Made by a program: the position numbers and the translations under genes. The notes beneath the pieces were generated by a model that was not told where the DNA came from, made no database searches, and saw nothing but the letters and a program-made list of their open reading frames with translations. A stretch of 64,000 nt of DNA from Methylobacterium sp. PvR107. GTDB taxonomy: Bacteria; Pseudomonadota; Alphaproteobacteria; Rhizobiales; Beijerinckiaceae. Positions 8,062 to 16,250 of the stretch are shown here, piece by piece. The stretch lies in assembly GCF_017833295.1 (NCBI RefSeq), contig NZ_JAFIBW010000001.1, forward strand, positions 248,001-312,000, given 5' to 3'. Each line of letters starts with the position of its first letter. The first letter of the stretch is position 1.

Positions 8062-8313
8062 TCAGTAGTGCCGGTCCATTCTCCGGTGGTGCCGATAGTC
8101 CCGTCGGTCCATTCTCCGGTCGTGGCGCGCCATCCGACGGTCGTGCCGACGCATCATTCCCATGGTCTGCACCTTGATGATTGGCCCGTCCGCGATCCCG
8201 AACGCGCCAATCGCTGACTGAGAACCGATCAGCGGGGCCGCGCTTGCTCCGCCACTCAGTCCGAGCGCAAGAGCTGCAGCGATGGACAGCCCCGCGAGTC
8301 CCAGCTTCGGCAT
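8062..8313 (-). CDS. Small exported Arg/His/Met-rich protein
   Basis: An 83-residue secreted protein. The signal peptide (about 1-26, ending GGASAAP) is followed by a short neutral segment and a strongly basic tail in which RRMDRRD-like units repeat (RRHDRRMARHDRRMDRRDYR). The start is set by spacing: AGGAG lies six bases before the ATG at 8313 but directly abuts the ATG at 8319. The Met/His/Arg pattern could bind metal or polyanions, but no family function is known to me. A related composition occurs at 56240-56503. A CTTGATCGGACGAGACA element lies about 75 bases upstream. Confidence 0.7.
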   Translation of the reverse strand: MPKLGLAGLSIAAALALGLSGGASAAPLIGSQSAIGAFGIADGPIIKVQTMGMMRRHDRRMARHDRRMDRRDYRHHRRMDRHY

Positions 8314-9117
8314 CGTCATCTCCTGACTTTGTCACAGGCCCGAGAACAGGCTCTGCCGTTACCTTCTAGCTGTAATGACGAGCGGTGCTTGATCGGACGA
8401 GACACGGGTATCGGCCGCGCAGTGGCAGATCGCCATTGGTAGCGGACGTGCAGGTGGCCCGCACGAAGCGCGTCATTTGCAACCTGACATCGCCGAGAGC
8501 CACTTGCGTGTGAGGGCGCGTGCGGTGAAACGATCGACCAGGGGTTCCATCGATGCGACCGGCTTCTTGCAGGACCGGTCGGAAATTTGGCAAGCTTTAA
8601 TCGCTCCGGCCATCAACGTTCACACGACGGCCGACCTGGGGTCGGCAGCGAACATCTTGCAGGACCGATTGCGGGTGTCGACCAATATTTCGACGTAGAG
8701 CCCGCACGCTGATGTTTGACGGAGGGTCAAGCGGACAGACTGCGGGCAGCCCCGTATCGCTTCACCTGGAATTGGTGCTGCGGATGGCGAGATTGATGCG
8801 CCTGCCCTCGCGGTGCCAGAGCCAGGCCGTCCCTGCTAGCCGGTGGCCAGCGATCAGGACGGATACCATGAGACCCGGAATCTCCTCCTGCTAACAACCA
8901 TCGCCACTGGGGGTTAGCGATACACGTACAGCCCGTGCCCTACCAGCACGGCGCGGAATAACTCTCACCAGCCTCTTGCCTTTAGGGGACACGGAACAGT
9001 GCCCTGTAGACCGTCGGCAAGCGTCCTGCACCTACCGGCTGCCGCTCACACACTGGTCAGGAAGGGCATGCCCTGACGGTCAATCGGAACGGAGGCCATC
9101 GATAAGGACAAGCGGTC
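8314..9117. other. 800-base gap without a supported gene
   Basis: Only short frames without domains or ribosome sites are present. CTTGCAGGACCG occurs twice (near 8568 and 8657), suggesting a decayed internal repeat. The only regulatory candidate is the CTTGATC element at 8388-8404. Confidence 0.4.
8388..8404 (-). promoter_or_regulatory. CTTGATCGGACGAGACA element
   Basis: One mismatch from the identical 17-mers at 25734 and 31296. It lies about 75 bases upstream of the minus-strand small exported protein gene. An operator role is inferred from the repeated position upstream of same-strand genes. Confidence 0.4.
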
Positions 9118-9453
9118 TCAATTGCGCGGCTGGCCGTTGGCAGGGCCGCCGGCATGAGAGCCAGAATAGCCGTAGGCGGGCGGCTTCAACGGCCGTACCA
9201 CTGGCTGCACCGCGCCGCCCCTATTCAGATCATTGGCAGGGCCGCCGGCATGAGAGCCAGAATAGCCGTAGGCCGGTGGCTTTACTGGCCGTACCACTGG
9301 CTGCACCGCGCCGCCTCTATTCAGATCATCGGCAGGTCCGCCAGCGTGGGGACCCGAGTAGCGGTAAGCTGGTGACGTGGTCTGAGCCATCGGGCTCGGC
9401 AGACCGCAGACGAGTATCAAGGCGGCAACAGTGAGTGGAAGATTTATCCTCAT
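9118..9453 (-). CDS. Exported protein made of 32-residue tandem repeats
   Basis: A 111-residue protein with a signal peptide (about 1-24, ending PSPMAQ) and then two full and one partial copies of a 32-residue unit: PAYGYSGSHAGGPANDLNRG followed by GAVQPVVRPxKP. The third copy stops after GGPANGQPRN. Repeat units are rich in Gly, Pro, Tyr and Ala, typical of flexible or surface-binding segments. The start at 9453 is chosen because GGAGA lies seven bases upstream and the signal peptide begins there. I recognise no family. The nearly identical DNA repeats suggest recent duplication or ongoing length variation. Confidence 0.7.
   Translation of the reverse strand: MRINLPLTVAALILVCGLPSPMAQTTSPAYRYSGPHAGGPADDLNRGGAVQPVVRPVKPPAYGYSGSHAGGPANDLNRGGAVQPVVRPLKPPAYGYSGSHAGGPANGQPRN
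9121..9354. repeat. 96-bp tandem repeat inside the coding region
   Basis: The string GGCAGGGCCGCCGGCATGAG begins at 9139 and again at 9235; a diverged copy begins at 9331. The period is 96 bases, which keeps the reading frame. The first two copies are nearly identical and the third differs at several positions. Confidence 0.85.
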
Positions 9454-9945
9454 AGCAATCTCCAATGAGCGTCGCTCGTTTTCGGGTTCCGGCGCATCCT
9501 TAGCCGCGTTCTGAGCCCAAGAAGCGTGCCGATCCGCGCCGGTGAATGGGATCTGAGCGGCGCTTTTGGCGAGGATCCGTCTGGTGACTCCATGTTAGCC
9601 CCTTGGAAAATCGCCCGCTCATGCCGAGGCCGATCCGGGAACAATCGCGATCCGGCTACGGCAGGCCCTAGATATAGTGGCCTGCCGCCAACCCGGGGGC
9701 GCTAACCGTCAGCACGGCGAGGGCATACTTCGACGACCACTTCGGTCACGGCACGCGGCAGCATACAGAGGTTGGACAAGTCAGCTTGATTGGCTGGGAC
9801 AGTGGCCCTGCATATCGGGATGGATTTCAGCGTCCCTTCATTAAAGCAGTCATAACGCTCATGAGACAGGGGCGATCTCAACCGGATACATATATATGTA
9901 TATCCAAAATTGATCGGCAGCATTCCTCAGAATTCTTCCGAAATA
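9454..9945. other. Gap without a supported gene
   Basis: No frame with domain, signal peptide or ribosome site. A short alternating TATATATGTATAT stretch occurs near 9890-9902 just before the IS5 remnant. Confidence 0.4.
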
Positions 9946-10248
9946 TCAGGATAATCTGGCGAGGTGTCTAACGAGAATCATGACGGCTGCCGCGTAGAGG
10001 AAGGTTTTGGCGGAGGCGGCGATTGCGGCCTATCTAGTCAAAGATCCTTAGAAAACCGCGTTCAAGACCGCCCGCGGCGTCCAGACCAGAGGCCGACCAC
10101 ATTGAGCAAGCTCCGGCATGAGCGGCGCGATCACCTCCCACTCCGTATCGATCAGGTCAGTTTCGTCGCGAAGACCAATGCGGCTATGCTTCTGCCGGGT
10201 GGCCAAGGCCGACATGGCAGGTCCAATTCGGGCTTCAACACCCGCCAA
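9946..10248 (-). pseudogene. Internally deleted IS5-family transposase remnant
   Basis: The upstream part (10048-10248) encodes the N-terminus of an IS5-type transposase: DLIDTEWEVIAPLMPE and GRPLVWTPRAVLNAVF. Two in-frame stops follow. Immediately after them, in the same frame, the sequence AASAKTFLYAAAVMILVRHL ends at a TGA at 9946-9948, which matches the C-terminal tail of the same family. The entire catalytic middle is missing, so this is a deletion relic that cannot transpose. Confidence 0.7.
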
Positions 10249-10306
10249 GAATTAGCACCGTCCCGACCACTCAACCCCGCCTCAGACTCTTATCGGACGG
10301 GCTCTC

Positions 10307-11772
10307 AGCTCGACTTTGGCCAATCGGACGGGCGGTTTGGCGGCAGGTGACGAAGCGGGCATGACGGGTAGGCTCGGTGTGTCCCGACCAAGAGACACCC
10401 AATGCCTGATCTGCCCGCCCGCTTCGCCGAGCTCATCCTGGCGTTCGCGCCACTGTTCGTCCACCGCTCGTGGCGACACGCGCAACTGCTGCTGATCGGT
10501 GCGATCCTGACCCCGGGGCGGCGCACGGTGGCGAGTGCCCTGCGCATCATGGGTCGCGCGCAGGATCGGCGGTTCGTGAACGTTCACCGCATCCTCAACC
10601 GCGCCGCGTGGAGCCCGCGTGCTGGCGGCCGTATCCTGCTCGGGCTGCTGATCGCCGCTTTCGCTCCACGCGGTCCCGTCGTCTTGGCTCTCGACGACAC
10701 GATCGAGCGCCGCCGCGGCAAGCGGATCGCGGCCAAGGGCATCTACCGCGATCCGGTTCGCTCCTCCGACAGCCATTTCGTCAAGGCGAGCGGCCTGCGT
10801 TGGATGAGCCTGATGCTGCTGGCCCCAATCCCCTGGGCGGGGCGCATCTGGGCGCTGCCGTTCCTCACCGCGCTCGTGCCGTCCGAACGCGCCTGCCGGG
10901 AGCGGGGCCGCCGGCACAAGCCTCTGCTCGATGTCGGGCGTCAACTCGCCCTCCAAGCGCGGCGCTGGCTGCCGGGCCGCGATCTCGTGCTGGTCGGCGA
11001 CGGCGGCTTCTCCGCCCTGCTGTTCCTCGACGCGATGCGCCACGCCCGCATCACGGCGATCACCCGCCTACGGCTCGACGCGGCCCTCTACGAACCCGCT
11101 CCGCCCCGGCCGCCCGGCACAATCGGGCGCCCACGCACCAAAGGCGCACGCCTGCCTACACTCGCCGCGAGCCTCGTGGCCAAGGACACGCGCTGGCATG
11201 CGGTCGTGGTGTCGGGCTGGTACGGGTCAGCCCAGCGCGCCATCGAGGTCGCCTCCGGCACCGCGGTGTGGCGGCACGGCGGGATGCCGGTCGTGCCAAT
11301 CCGCTCTCGTGCTCGTGCGTGATCCCGCCCAACGCTTCGAGGCCCAAGCCCTGCTCTGCACCGACCTCGCCTGCGACCCAACCCAGGTCGTGTCGTGGTT
11401 CGTCCGCCGTTGGAGCGTCGAGGTCACCTTCCAGGAAGTGCGCGCCCATCTCGGCGTCGAGACGCAGCGGCAGTGGTCCGACACGGCAATTGCCCGCACC
11501 ACGCCCTGCCTGCTCGCCCTGTTCTCGATTGTCACGCTGCTGGCTGCGCAGCTCCCGGCCCGCCAACGGCAACGGATCGCGGCCGCCGCGTGGTACCCCA
11601 AACCGCGCCCGACCTTTGCCGATGCTCTGGCCGCCGTGCGCTATGCGATCTGGCGCGAGCGGACTTTGGCAACATCACCGCGCCGATGCGCCCGAACAAA
11701 ACCCCGCTTCCGTTTGCCAGCGCCCTGGGCCTATGCCCTCTGCCACGCCGCATGAATTGCCAAAGTCGAGCT
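10307..11772 (+). mobile_element. IS701-like insertion sequence with 14-bp inverted repeats
   Basis: AGCTCGACTTTGGC at 10307-10320 is matched in inverted orientation at 11759-11772, flanking a single frameshifted DDE transposase gene. True ends may extend a few bases beyond the repeats; no target duplication was confirmed. It lies about 60 bases beyond the IS5 remnant. Confidence 0.6.
10402..11755 (+). pseudogene. Frameshifted DDE transposase (IS701/DDE_5-like)
   Basis: From 10402 the frame encodes a DDE transposase: PVVLALDDTIERRRGKRIAA (first catalytic Asp), YRDPVRSSDSHFVKASGLRW, LVLVGDGGFSALLFLD (second Asp), until it ends prematurely at RSRARA with a TGA near 11320. From about 11300 the neighbouring frame continues the protein (ALVLVRDPAQRFEAQALLCT..., VSWFVRRWSVEVTFQEVRAH with the catalytic Glu) to the stop at 11753-11755. 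One indel around 11300 therefore splits the gene. Family assignment rests on my memory of the ERRRG.RI..KGIYRDPVRSS motif. Confidence 0.7.
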
Positions 11773-12137
11773 CAGGCTGCAGAGGGAGCGACGCTCCAGC
11801 TCTGCCATCGCCGCCATGTTCGACACGTCCTCGCGTGTAATTGGGAAAGCGGTCGTCCGCAGGGTCACGAGCGCGACTGCCACGAGAACATCCGTCAATC
11901 GTTCAGCGCGACGCCCTTGGGCCTGGATGAGCGACTGAGCAACTAATCCCGTTCGTCTGCCTTCATGAAATGCCTCATTCTGGCCTCTACTCGGCTCATC
12001 GGATCAAGCGAGGCGCCTGGCGCGACGCTACGGTTGTCCGGACAAAGGGCCGGCCCTGAGCCGACCCCGGGTCCGCCCCGATCACGCGGATTGGGCGCGG
12101 ACTGCCTTCAGCACGTCCCGAGCAAGGAGACAGCCCC
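11773..12137. other. Intergenic region downstream of the IS701-like element
   Basis: No supported gene. It ends in the leader of the Gly-rich protein gene, with AAGGAG eight bases before its start. Confidence 0.4.
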
Positions 12138-12548
12138 ATGAACAAGATCCTTATCGCGGCAACGGGCATCGGCGCCCTGATCCTGACCAGCGTCACGGCG
12201 GACGCGCGCGGATTTCGCGGCGGGGGCGGCGGCTTCCGGGGCGGGGGCGGATTCCATGGAGCCGGGATGCGGGGCGGCGGCTTCCGAGGGGGCGGGTTCC
12301 ACGGAGGGCGCGTGGCGGGCGGCTATCGCGGCGGATATGGAGGCTACCGGGGCGGCGTGGCGGGCTATCGTGGCGGGTATGGCCGCTACGGCTACAGAGG
12401 TGGGTATGGGCGCTATGGCTACCGCGGTTATGGCCTCGCGGCGGCCGGTGTCGGCGCTGCCGCCTATGGCGCGCACCGCTACTACGGCGGCGGGTGTGGC
12501 GCCTACAGCTACTACGACGCGAATCACGGCGGCTGCGTGCCCTACTGA
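12138..12548 (+). CDS. Exported Gly/Tyr/Arg-rich protein
   Basis: A 136-residue secreted protein with a 22-residue signal peptide (ending TADA). The body is built from short FRGGG, GYRGG and YGRYGYRGG units (about residues 25-100), then an Ala/Tyr stretch and a C-terminal block with three cysteines (GGGCGAYSYYDANHGGCVPY) that may form a disulfide. Such proteins are common in Methylobacterium and Bradyrhizobium and are thought to sit in the envelope; their function is not established. The start follows AAGGAG with good spacing. Confidence 0.75.
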   Translation: MNKILIAATGIGALILTSVTADARGFRGGGGGFRGGGGFHGAGMRGGGFRGGGFHGGRVAGGYRGGYGGYRGGVAGYRGGYGRYGYRGGYGRYGYRGYGLAAAGVGAAAYGAHRYYGGGCGAYSYYDANHGGCVPY

Positions 12549-12701
12549 GCGGTCGCGCCAGCGTCCTACGGGTTTGGCCACCCTGGCGTGACCCGGTGCA
12601 GCCTGTGTCCCCGGCGTCCTCAACCAACCGGCCAACCGAGACGCCGGGCCGTGGCCAGAAGCGGTGCCGGAGGAAGTCTGGCCTGGGCTGCGCGTCCGCG
12701 C

Positions 12702-13520
12702 TCAGTAGATCCAGCGAAACCCCCGCCGTATCCGTTCGCGCCCCATCTGGCCACCCCGGAGATGATTGCGAAACAGCCTGTCCATGGCATGCACCGCCAG
12801 GCCGTACTCACCCCTGCAGTTCTCTGCCCGCTCCTTAGGCAGGTCGCCGCGCTCGACCAGGTAGCCGAAGGCGCGCCGGTCCGAGCCGTATGCGAGGCAG
12901 AGCAGGTTGTATAGGCGCTGGTAAAACAGCCCGTGATCATCGGCGTAGGTGGCTTTCTCCTGCTTGTCCTCCGCGCCGTAGCTCGTGAACAGGATGGAGC
13001 TGCCCGCGATGATCTGCCGGGCCTGGGCCGGCTTCAGGCGGAGCAGGACGAGCGCGGCGAACTGGTCGGCGGCGTCCTCCTCGCGGCCGAGCACAGGTAC
13101 GTCCAGCAGGTCGAACAGGGCATGCCCGGTCTCGTGCAGGAAGACCTGCGCGACTGGGCCGGAAACGGCATCGTGAAGCGACAGGCCGCCGAGGGACGGG
13201 GCCCTGCGCGCCCGATCGCGCACATCCTGGATGTATTCGTAGCAGACCGTGACCGAGCGGGTCTTGGGCTCGTACCAGGCGTTGCTCTCGCCGTCGCACT
13301 CGGACAGGCGCAAGGTCATGGCCCGCGGCAGCCGGACCATACCGACGATCTCGCGCAAGCCCTCAAGGACGCGGCGTGCGCGCATTTCCCGGTATATCTC
13401 CTGTGCCTGCGCGGTCTTCGGAACCTGGTAGACGGTCCGGATCGGGCTGCCCGTATCGGCCCGGGAGGCGCTGATCATCAGGGTGAAGGCTAACCCGGCG
13501 AGGGCAAGCGGCCGTGGCAT
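12702..13520 (-). CDS. DUF4344-type exported metallopeptidase-like protein (copy 1)
   Basis: A 272-residue protein with a signal peptide (about 1-21). It carries a zincin motif HETGH at residues 129-133, and the nearby GREEDAADQFA segment (145-155) probably supplies the third metal ligand. The layout, with an upstream Cys-containing NAWY..... VTVCYE block, matches the DUF4344 'putative metallopeptidase' family. It would act in the periplasm or outside the cell on an unknown substrate. GGAGGCGGGACG precedes the ATG. A clear paralog is at 22275-23198. No catalytic residue appears lost. Confidence 0.8.
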   Translation of the reverse strand: MPRPLALAGLAFTLMISASRADTGSPIRTVYQVPKTAQAQEIYREMRARRVLEGLREIVGMVRLPRAMTLRLSECDGESNAWYEPKTRSVTVCYEYIQDVRDRARRAPSLGGLSLHDAVSGPVAQVFLHETGHALFDLLDVPVLGREEDAADQFAALVLLRLKPAQARQIIAGSSILFTSYGAEDKQEKATYADDHGLFYQRLYNLLCLAYGSDRRAFGYLVERGDLPKERAENCRGEYGLAVHAMDRLFRNHLRGGQMGRERIRRGFRWIY

Positions 13521-13663
13521 CGTCCCGCCTCCAGGGCTTCGGGGCGTCGGGGCGTCGGCAACATCGGACAGCGCGGACAGCCCTGGCGGGACCCGCGCCC
13601 CTGCTCTCGGTCACCGTCTACGTCGCCTCACCCGCCCTGGAGGCGGGTGAGGCGAATCCTCAC

Positions 13664-14182
13664 TCAGCCCTCGTCGTCGTCGTCATCGTCCATGAGCTCC
13701 TTGCGGCGATTCTCTGCGGCGTCCCGCAATCCCCCGATGACCCGGGTGACGACCACGCGCATCCGGCTCTTCTGATCTGGAGAGAGGGTCTGGTAGAGCG
13801 GCTGCCAGGCATCCGCGAGCTTCTTGAGCCCGTTGGCGCGCTCGTCCATGATCTCGGCCCGCTCGCGCATAAGCCGGAGCGGGTCGGGGTCGGCGCGCTG
13901 GGCAGCGGCCCGTCCCTGCAGGTTGGACAGCCGGGTGTAGCGCGCATCGGCGCGCGTGCGGATGGCCTCCTCGATGGCCGGCCAGTACTTCTGCTGGTCG
14001 GGCGTGAGCTGGAGGGCGGCCTTCACCACCCCGATCCGGGCATCGGTCAGGGCCTTGAAGTCCGTCTGGGTCAGCTTTCCAGTCTCACCGAGCGCGCCGG
14101 TACGGGACACGTCCTCCGCCAAGGCCAACGGGCCTCCGGCGAGCACGAAGACGGCAGCCATGGGAATCAAGCGCTTCTGCAT
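13664..14182 (-). CDS. Spy/CpxP-like LTXXQ-motif periplasmic protein
   Basis: A 172-residue exported protein. After a signal peptide (about 1-22) it has two LTXXQ-type motifs, LTPDQQKYW (about 59-67) and LSPDQKSRM (about 133-141), in a long helical body, the hallmark of Spy/CpxP chaperone-like proteins. In enterobacteria these sense or relieve envelope folding stress; here the role is inferred. The C-terminus ends in an acidic run (MDDDDDDEG). A good ribosome site (GGAGG) precedes the start. Confidence 0.8.
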   Translation of the reverse strand: MQKRLIPMAAVFVLAGGPLALAEDVSRTGALGETGKLTQTDFKALTDARIGVVKAALQLTPDQQKYWPAIEEAIRTRADARYTRLSNLQGRAAAQRADPDPLRLMRERAEIMDERANGLKKLADAWQPLYQTLSPDQKSRMRVVVTRVIGGLRDAAENRRKELMDDDDDDEG

Positions 14183-14270
14183 ATCGGCCTCCTATCCGGG
14201 TAGAGCGTCCGGGCGACAGCCCGGGCCGTGGTGTCCGTCGTCGGTCTGTTCTGAGGAGACGGAGCGGATG

Positions 14271-14495
14271 TCAGTACGCGTGACGCCGGCTGACGCGCCG
14301 GGCCGTCCTGCGAGCCGACCGGTGTGCCATCCCGACCGCCGTCACGGTCTTGATGACCAGGCGATCGGACACCGCGGTCGCCTGGACCGCGGGTCGGAGA
14401 TAGCTCAAGGGGGCGGCCCGAGCGGCGCCCAGCGGGACCAAAGTCAACGCGGCGAGGACGAAGAGTCCGGACACATGACGGCACAGCATGGGCAT
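14271..14495 (-). CDS. Small exported basic protein
   Basis: A 74-residue protein beginning MPMLCRHVSG with a hydrophobic signal region (residues about 8-26, ending ARAAP). It ends in an Arg-rich tail (HRSARRTARRVSRRHAY). The start at 14495 was preferred over an in-frame start 22 codons upstream because the signal peptide begins there and GAGGGA precedes it. The composition resembles the exported basic proteins at 8062 and 56240. No known family. Confidence 0.6.
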   Translation of the reverse strand: MPMLCRHVSGLFVLAALTLVPLGAARAAPLSYLRPAVQATAVSDRLVIKTVTAVGMAHRSARRTARRVSRRHAY

Positions 14496-15365
14496 CTCCC
14501 TCGGTTCAGCCCCGTACCGCCCCCGGTGCGCCTCGCTCGTGATCGGACTCTGGCGAGTCATGGCGCGGGAGAGGCGAGATTATCCGTCCGCGGCACAAGG
14601 TCTGCCGCGTCGCGGGCGTGACGAGAGCAAAGCTTCATCTGGCCCGGGACCGCAGCCGTTCTGGAGGTAGATCACTGTTCCGGACGGCCTGCTTGATCAA
14701 CAGGGTCTTTACTACGGGAATTTGCGGCTGCGGGCGTGAGCCTCGGACGCGTCGCAAACTCGGAGCCGAGACACAGAAAGACCGCTGCCGCCGCGCTTTC
14801 TTTTTTGGTTCGACGGGGGTCCGAAGCAGTTGACGAGCAGCTGGTTGTGCTCACCGGCCGTCGGGGCGCGCGAGAACCCTACCAGCGTGCAGAGCCGTTG
14901 CCATCGCCGCGGCACTCAACCTCTACCGACTCGCCGTGCGGTTCGCCGAACGCCCAGTTGGCACGACGCGCACCTCACGCTCTGCCGCTCTCGCTGCATG
15001 ACTGCGATTTCGCTAACAGTGTTCCGCCCGTTATGCGAATGGCTCCGGATCGAAGCGGTCGCATGAATGCCAGCACGGGAGGAGCGTCCGACGGTCCCGG
15101 AATGACCGGGAAGGGCGCGAAACCCACGGTCCGGTTCTGCGTGCGACGGCATTCCGATCTGACGTAGTCTGGCCGAAAGCGGCCCGTCTGCATCGGATAA
15201 GGTCAGTTGTGAAAGGGGACAGGCTCCTGCCGCCGCTTGGCAGCCGCCCGGGATGTCATCGACGAGGCATCACTTACGAGATCATATTAGACCTTTGAAA
15301 ACCTTGCGGCTGCGCCGATGAGCTCATCTCCTGTCCTCGCCGTTCCGTCGGGGACGATGGCGGCG
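14496..15365. other. 870-base gap without a supported gene
   Basis: Several frames of 60-140 codons exist on both strands but all are Arg/Ser/Pro-rich shadows without ribosome sites. CTTGATCAACAGGGTCT near 14692 weakly resembles the CTTGATC element. Confidence 0.4.
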
Positions 15366-15845
15366 TCAATCGACATAGACACCCGCCCCCACGAGTGCAT
15401 CGACGCCGTCGACGCGCGTCGCGCAGATGTAGCTCCACTTCACGTGGGCATGGGACTGTCCGGGCTTGGGGAACATGTAATCGACCCAGCCGGAGCCGAA
15501 CGTCTTGACGACTTCGATGAAGTCTCTGTGGAACCGCTTTCCGTCAGCATCGCGGTCGTCGAGGAAGTCCCGTTCTTCGCGGTCCGGGCGAGCGGCGTTG
15601 AACAGCACGATGCCGTTCATGTCGACCACGAACAGGTAGACATCCGCGTATCGCCAAGAGCTGCCTTTCGTCCTGAAGTCCGCAAAGGCTTCGCTGCCCC
15701 GTTCCACTAGAACGTCGGAGGCCTTGTTGACCAGGGACTCGATCTCCGCCGCTTGATGTGAAATTGGGAATTTCCCCCGCCCGAGAACAGGAGATGGGGC
15801 GACCAGGATCAGCAACATCAGACATGCCGCCAACGTCTTGAACAT
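15366..15845 (-). CDS. Stand-alone periplasmic Cache-domain protein
   Basis: A 159-residue protein with a signal peptide (about 1-23) followed by one Cache sensor domain. The diagnostic pieces are SWRYADVYLFVVDMNGIVLF and VDYMFPKPGQSHAHVKWSY followed by GVDALVGAGVYVD. The same pattern occurs in the sensor domain of the chemoreceptor at 39816-41492. There is no transmembrane helix after the domain and no signalling module, so this is a soluble ligand-binding Cache protein. Its ligand is unknown. GGAGG precedes the chosen start. Confidence 0.75.
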   Translation of the reverse strand: MFKTLAACLMLLILVAPSPVLGRGKFPISHQAAEIESLVNKASDVLVERGSEAFADFRTKGSSWRYADVYLFVVDMNGIVLFNAARPDREERDFLDDRDADGKRFHRDFIEVVKTFGSGWVDYMFPKPGQSHAHVKWSYICATRVDGVDALVGAGVYVD

Positions 15846-16250
15846 GTTGCCGCCTCCCGTCGCGTCATTTCGATGAGGCACGATGCGAGTTCAGTTCCGG
15901 CGTGGCTCGAACCAGTCCCGCGTGACATCTGGACCCGACCGCTGCGTGCGTCACCCAGGAGGCTCGCCGGAAGCACGCCCGTTCCGGAACGGCCCGGCAA
16001 TCCGGGCCAGCGGGGTCTAAGAAGTCCTGCTGGGAGCCTTGACGCTCACTCGCGTGTTCGACCGGCGGCAGAGGCCACGTTCGTGCGCCGCCTCGCCTGA
16101 TAGAGACCTGCCGATTTCCGAACGGCGCCTCAAGCGGAGGATAGGGCGCCGCGCCTAGGCAATACGCCTGACTTCATCAGGCATAGAACCACGCGTCGGT
16201 CAGCCCGCGTACAGGCAGGACCGGGGTGCGCCGAACCCTACAGGCGCGAC
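15846..16250. other. Gap without a supported gene
   Basis: No frame with protein-like features; nothing regulatory was recognised. Confidence 0.4.

Noticed and set aside
9121..9354. Direct repeats resembling a CRISPR array
   Set aside because: The repeat unit is 96 bases with no separate spacers, keeps the reading frame and encodes a protein repeat.
10402..11755. Programmed frameshift in the IS701-like transposase
   Set aside because: The frame change near 11300 has no slippery heptamer, and members of this type are normally single-frame, so a mutation is more likely.
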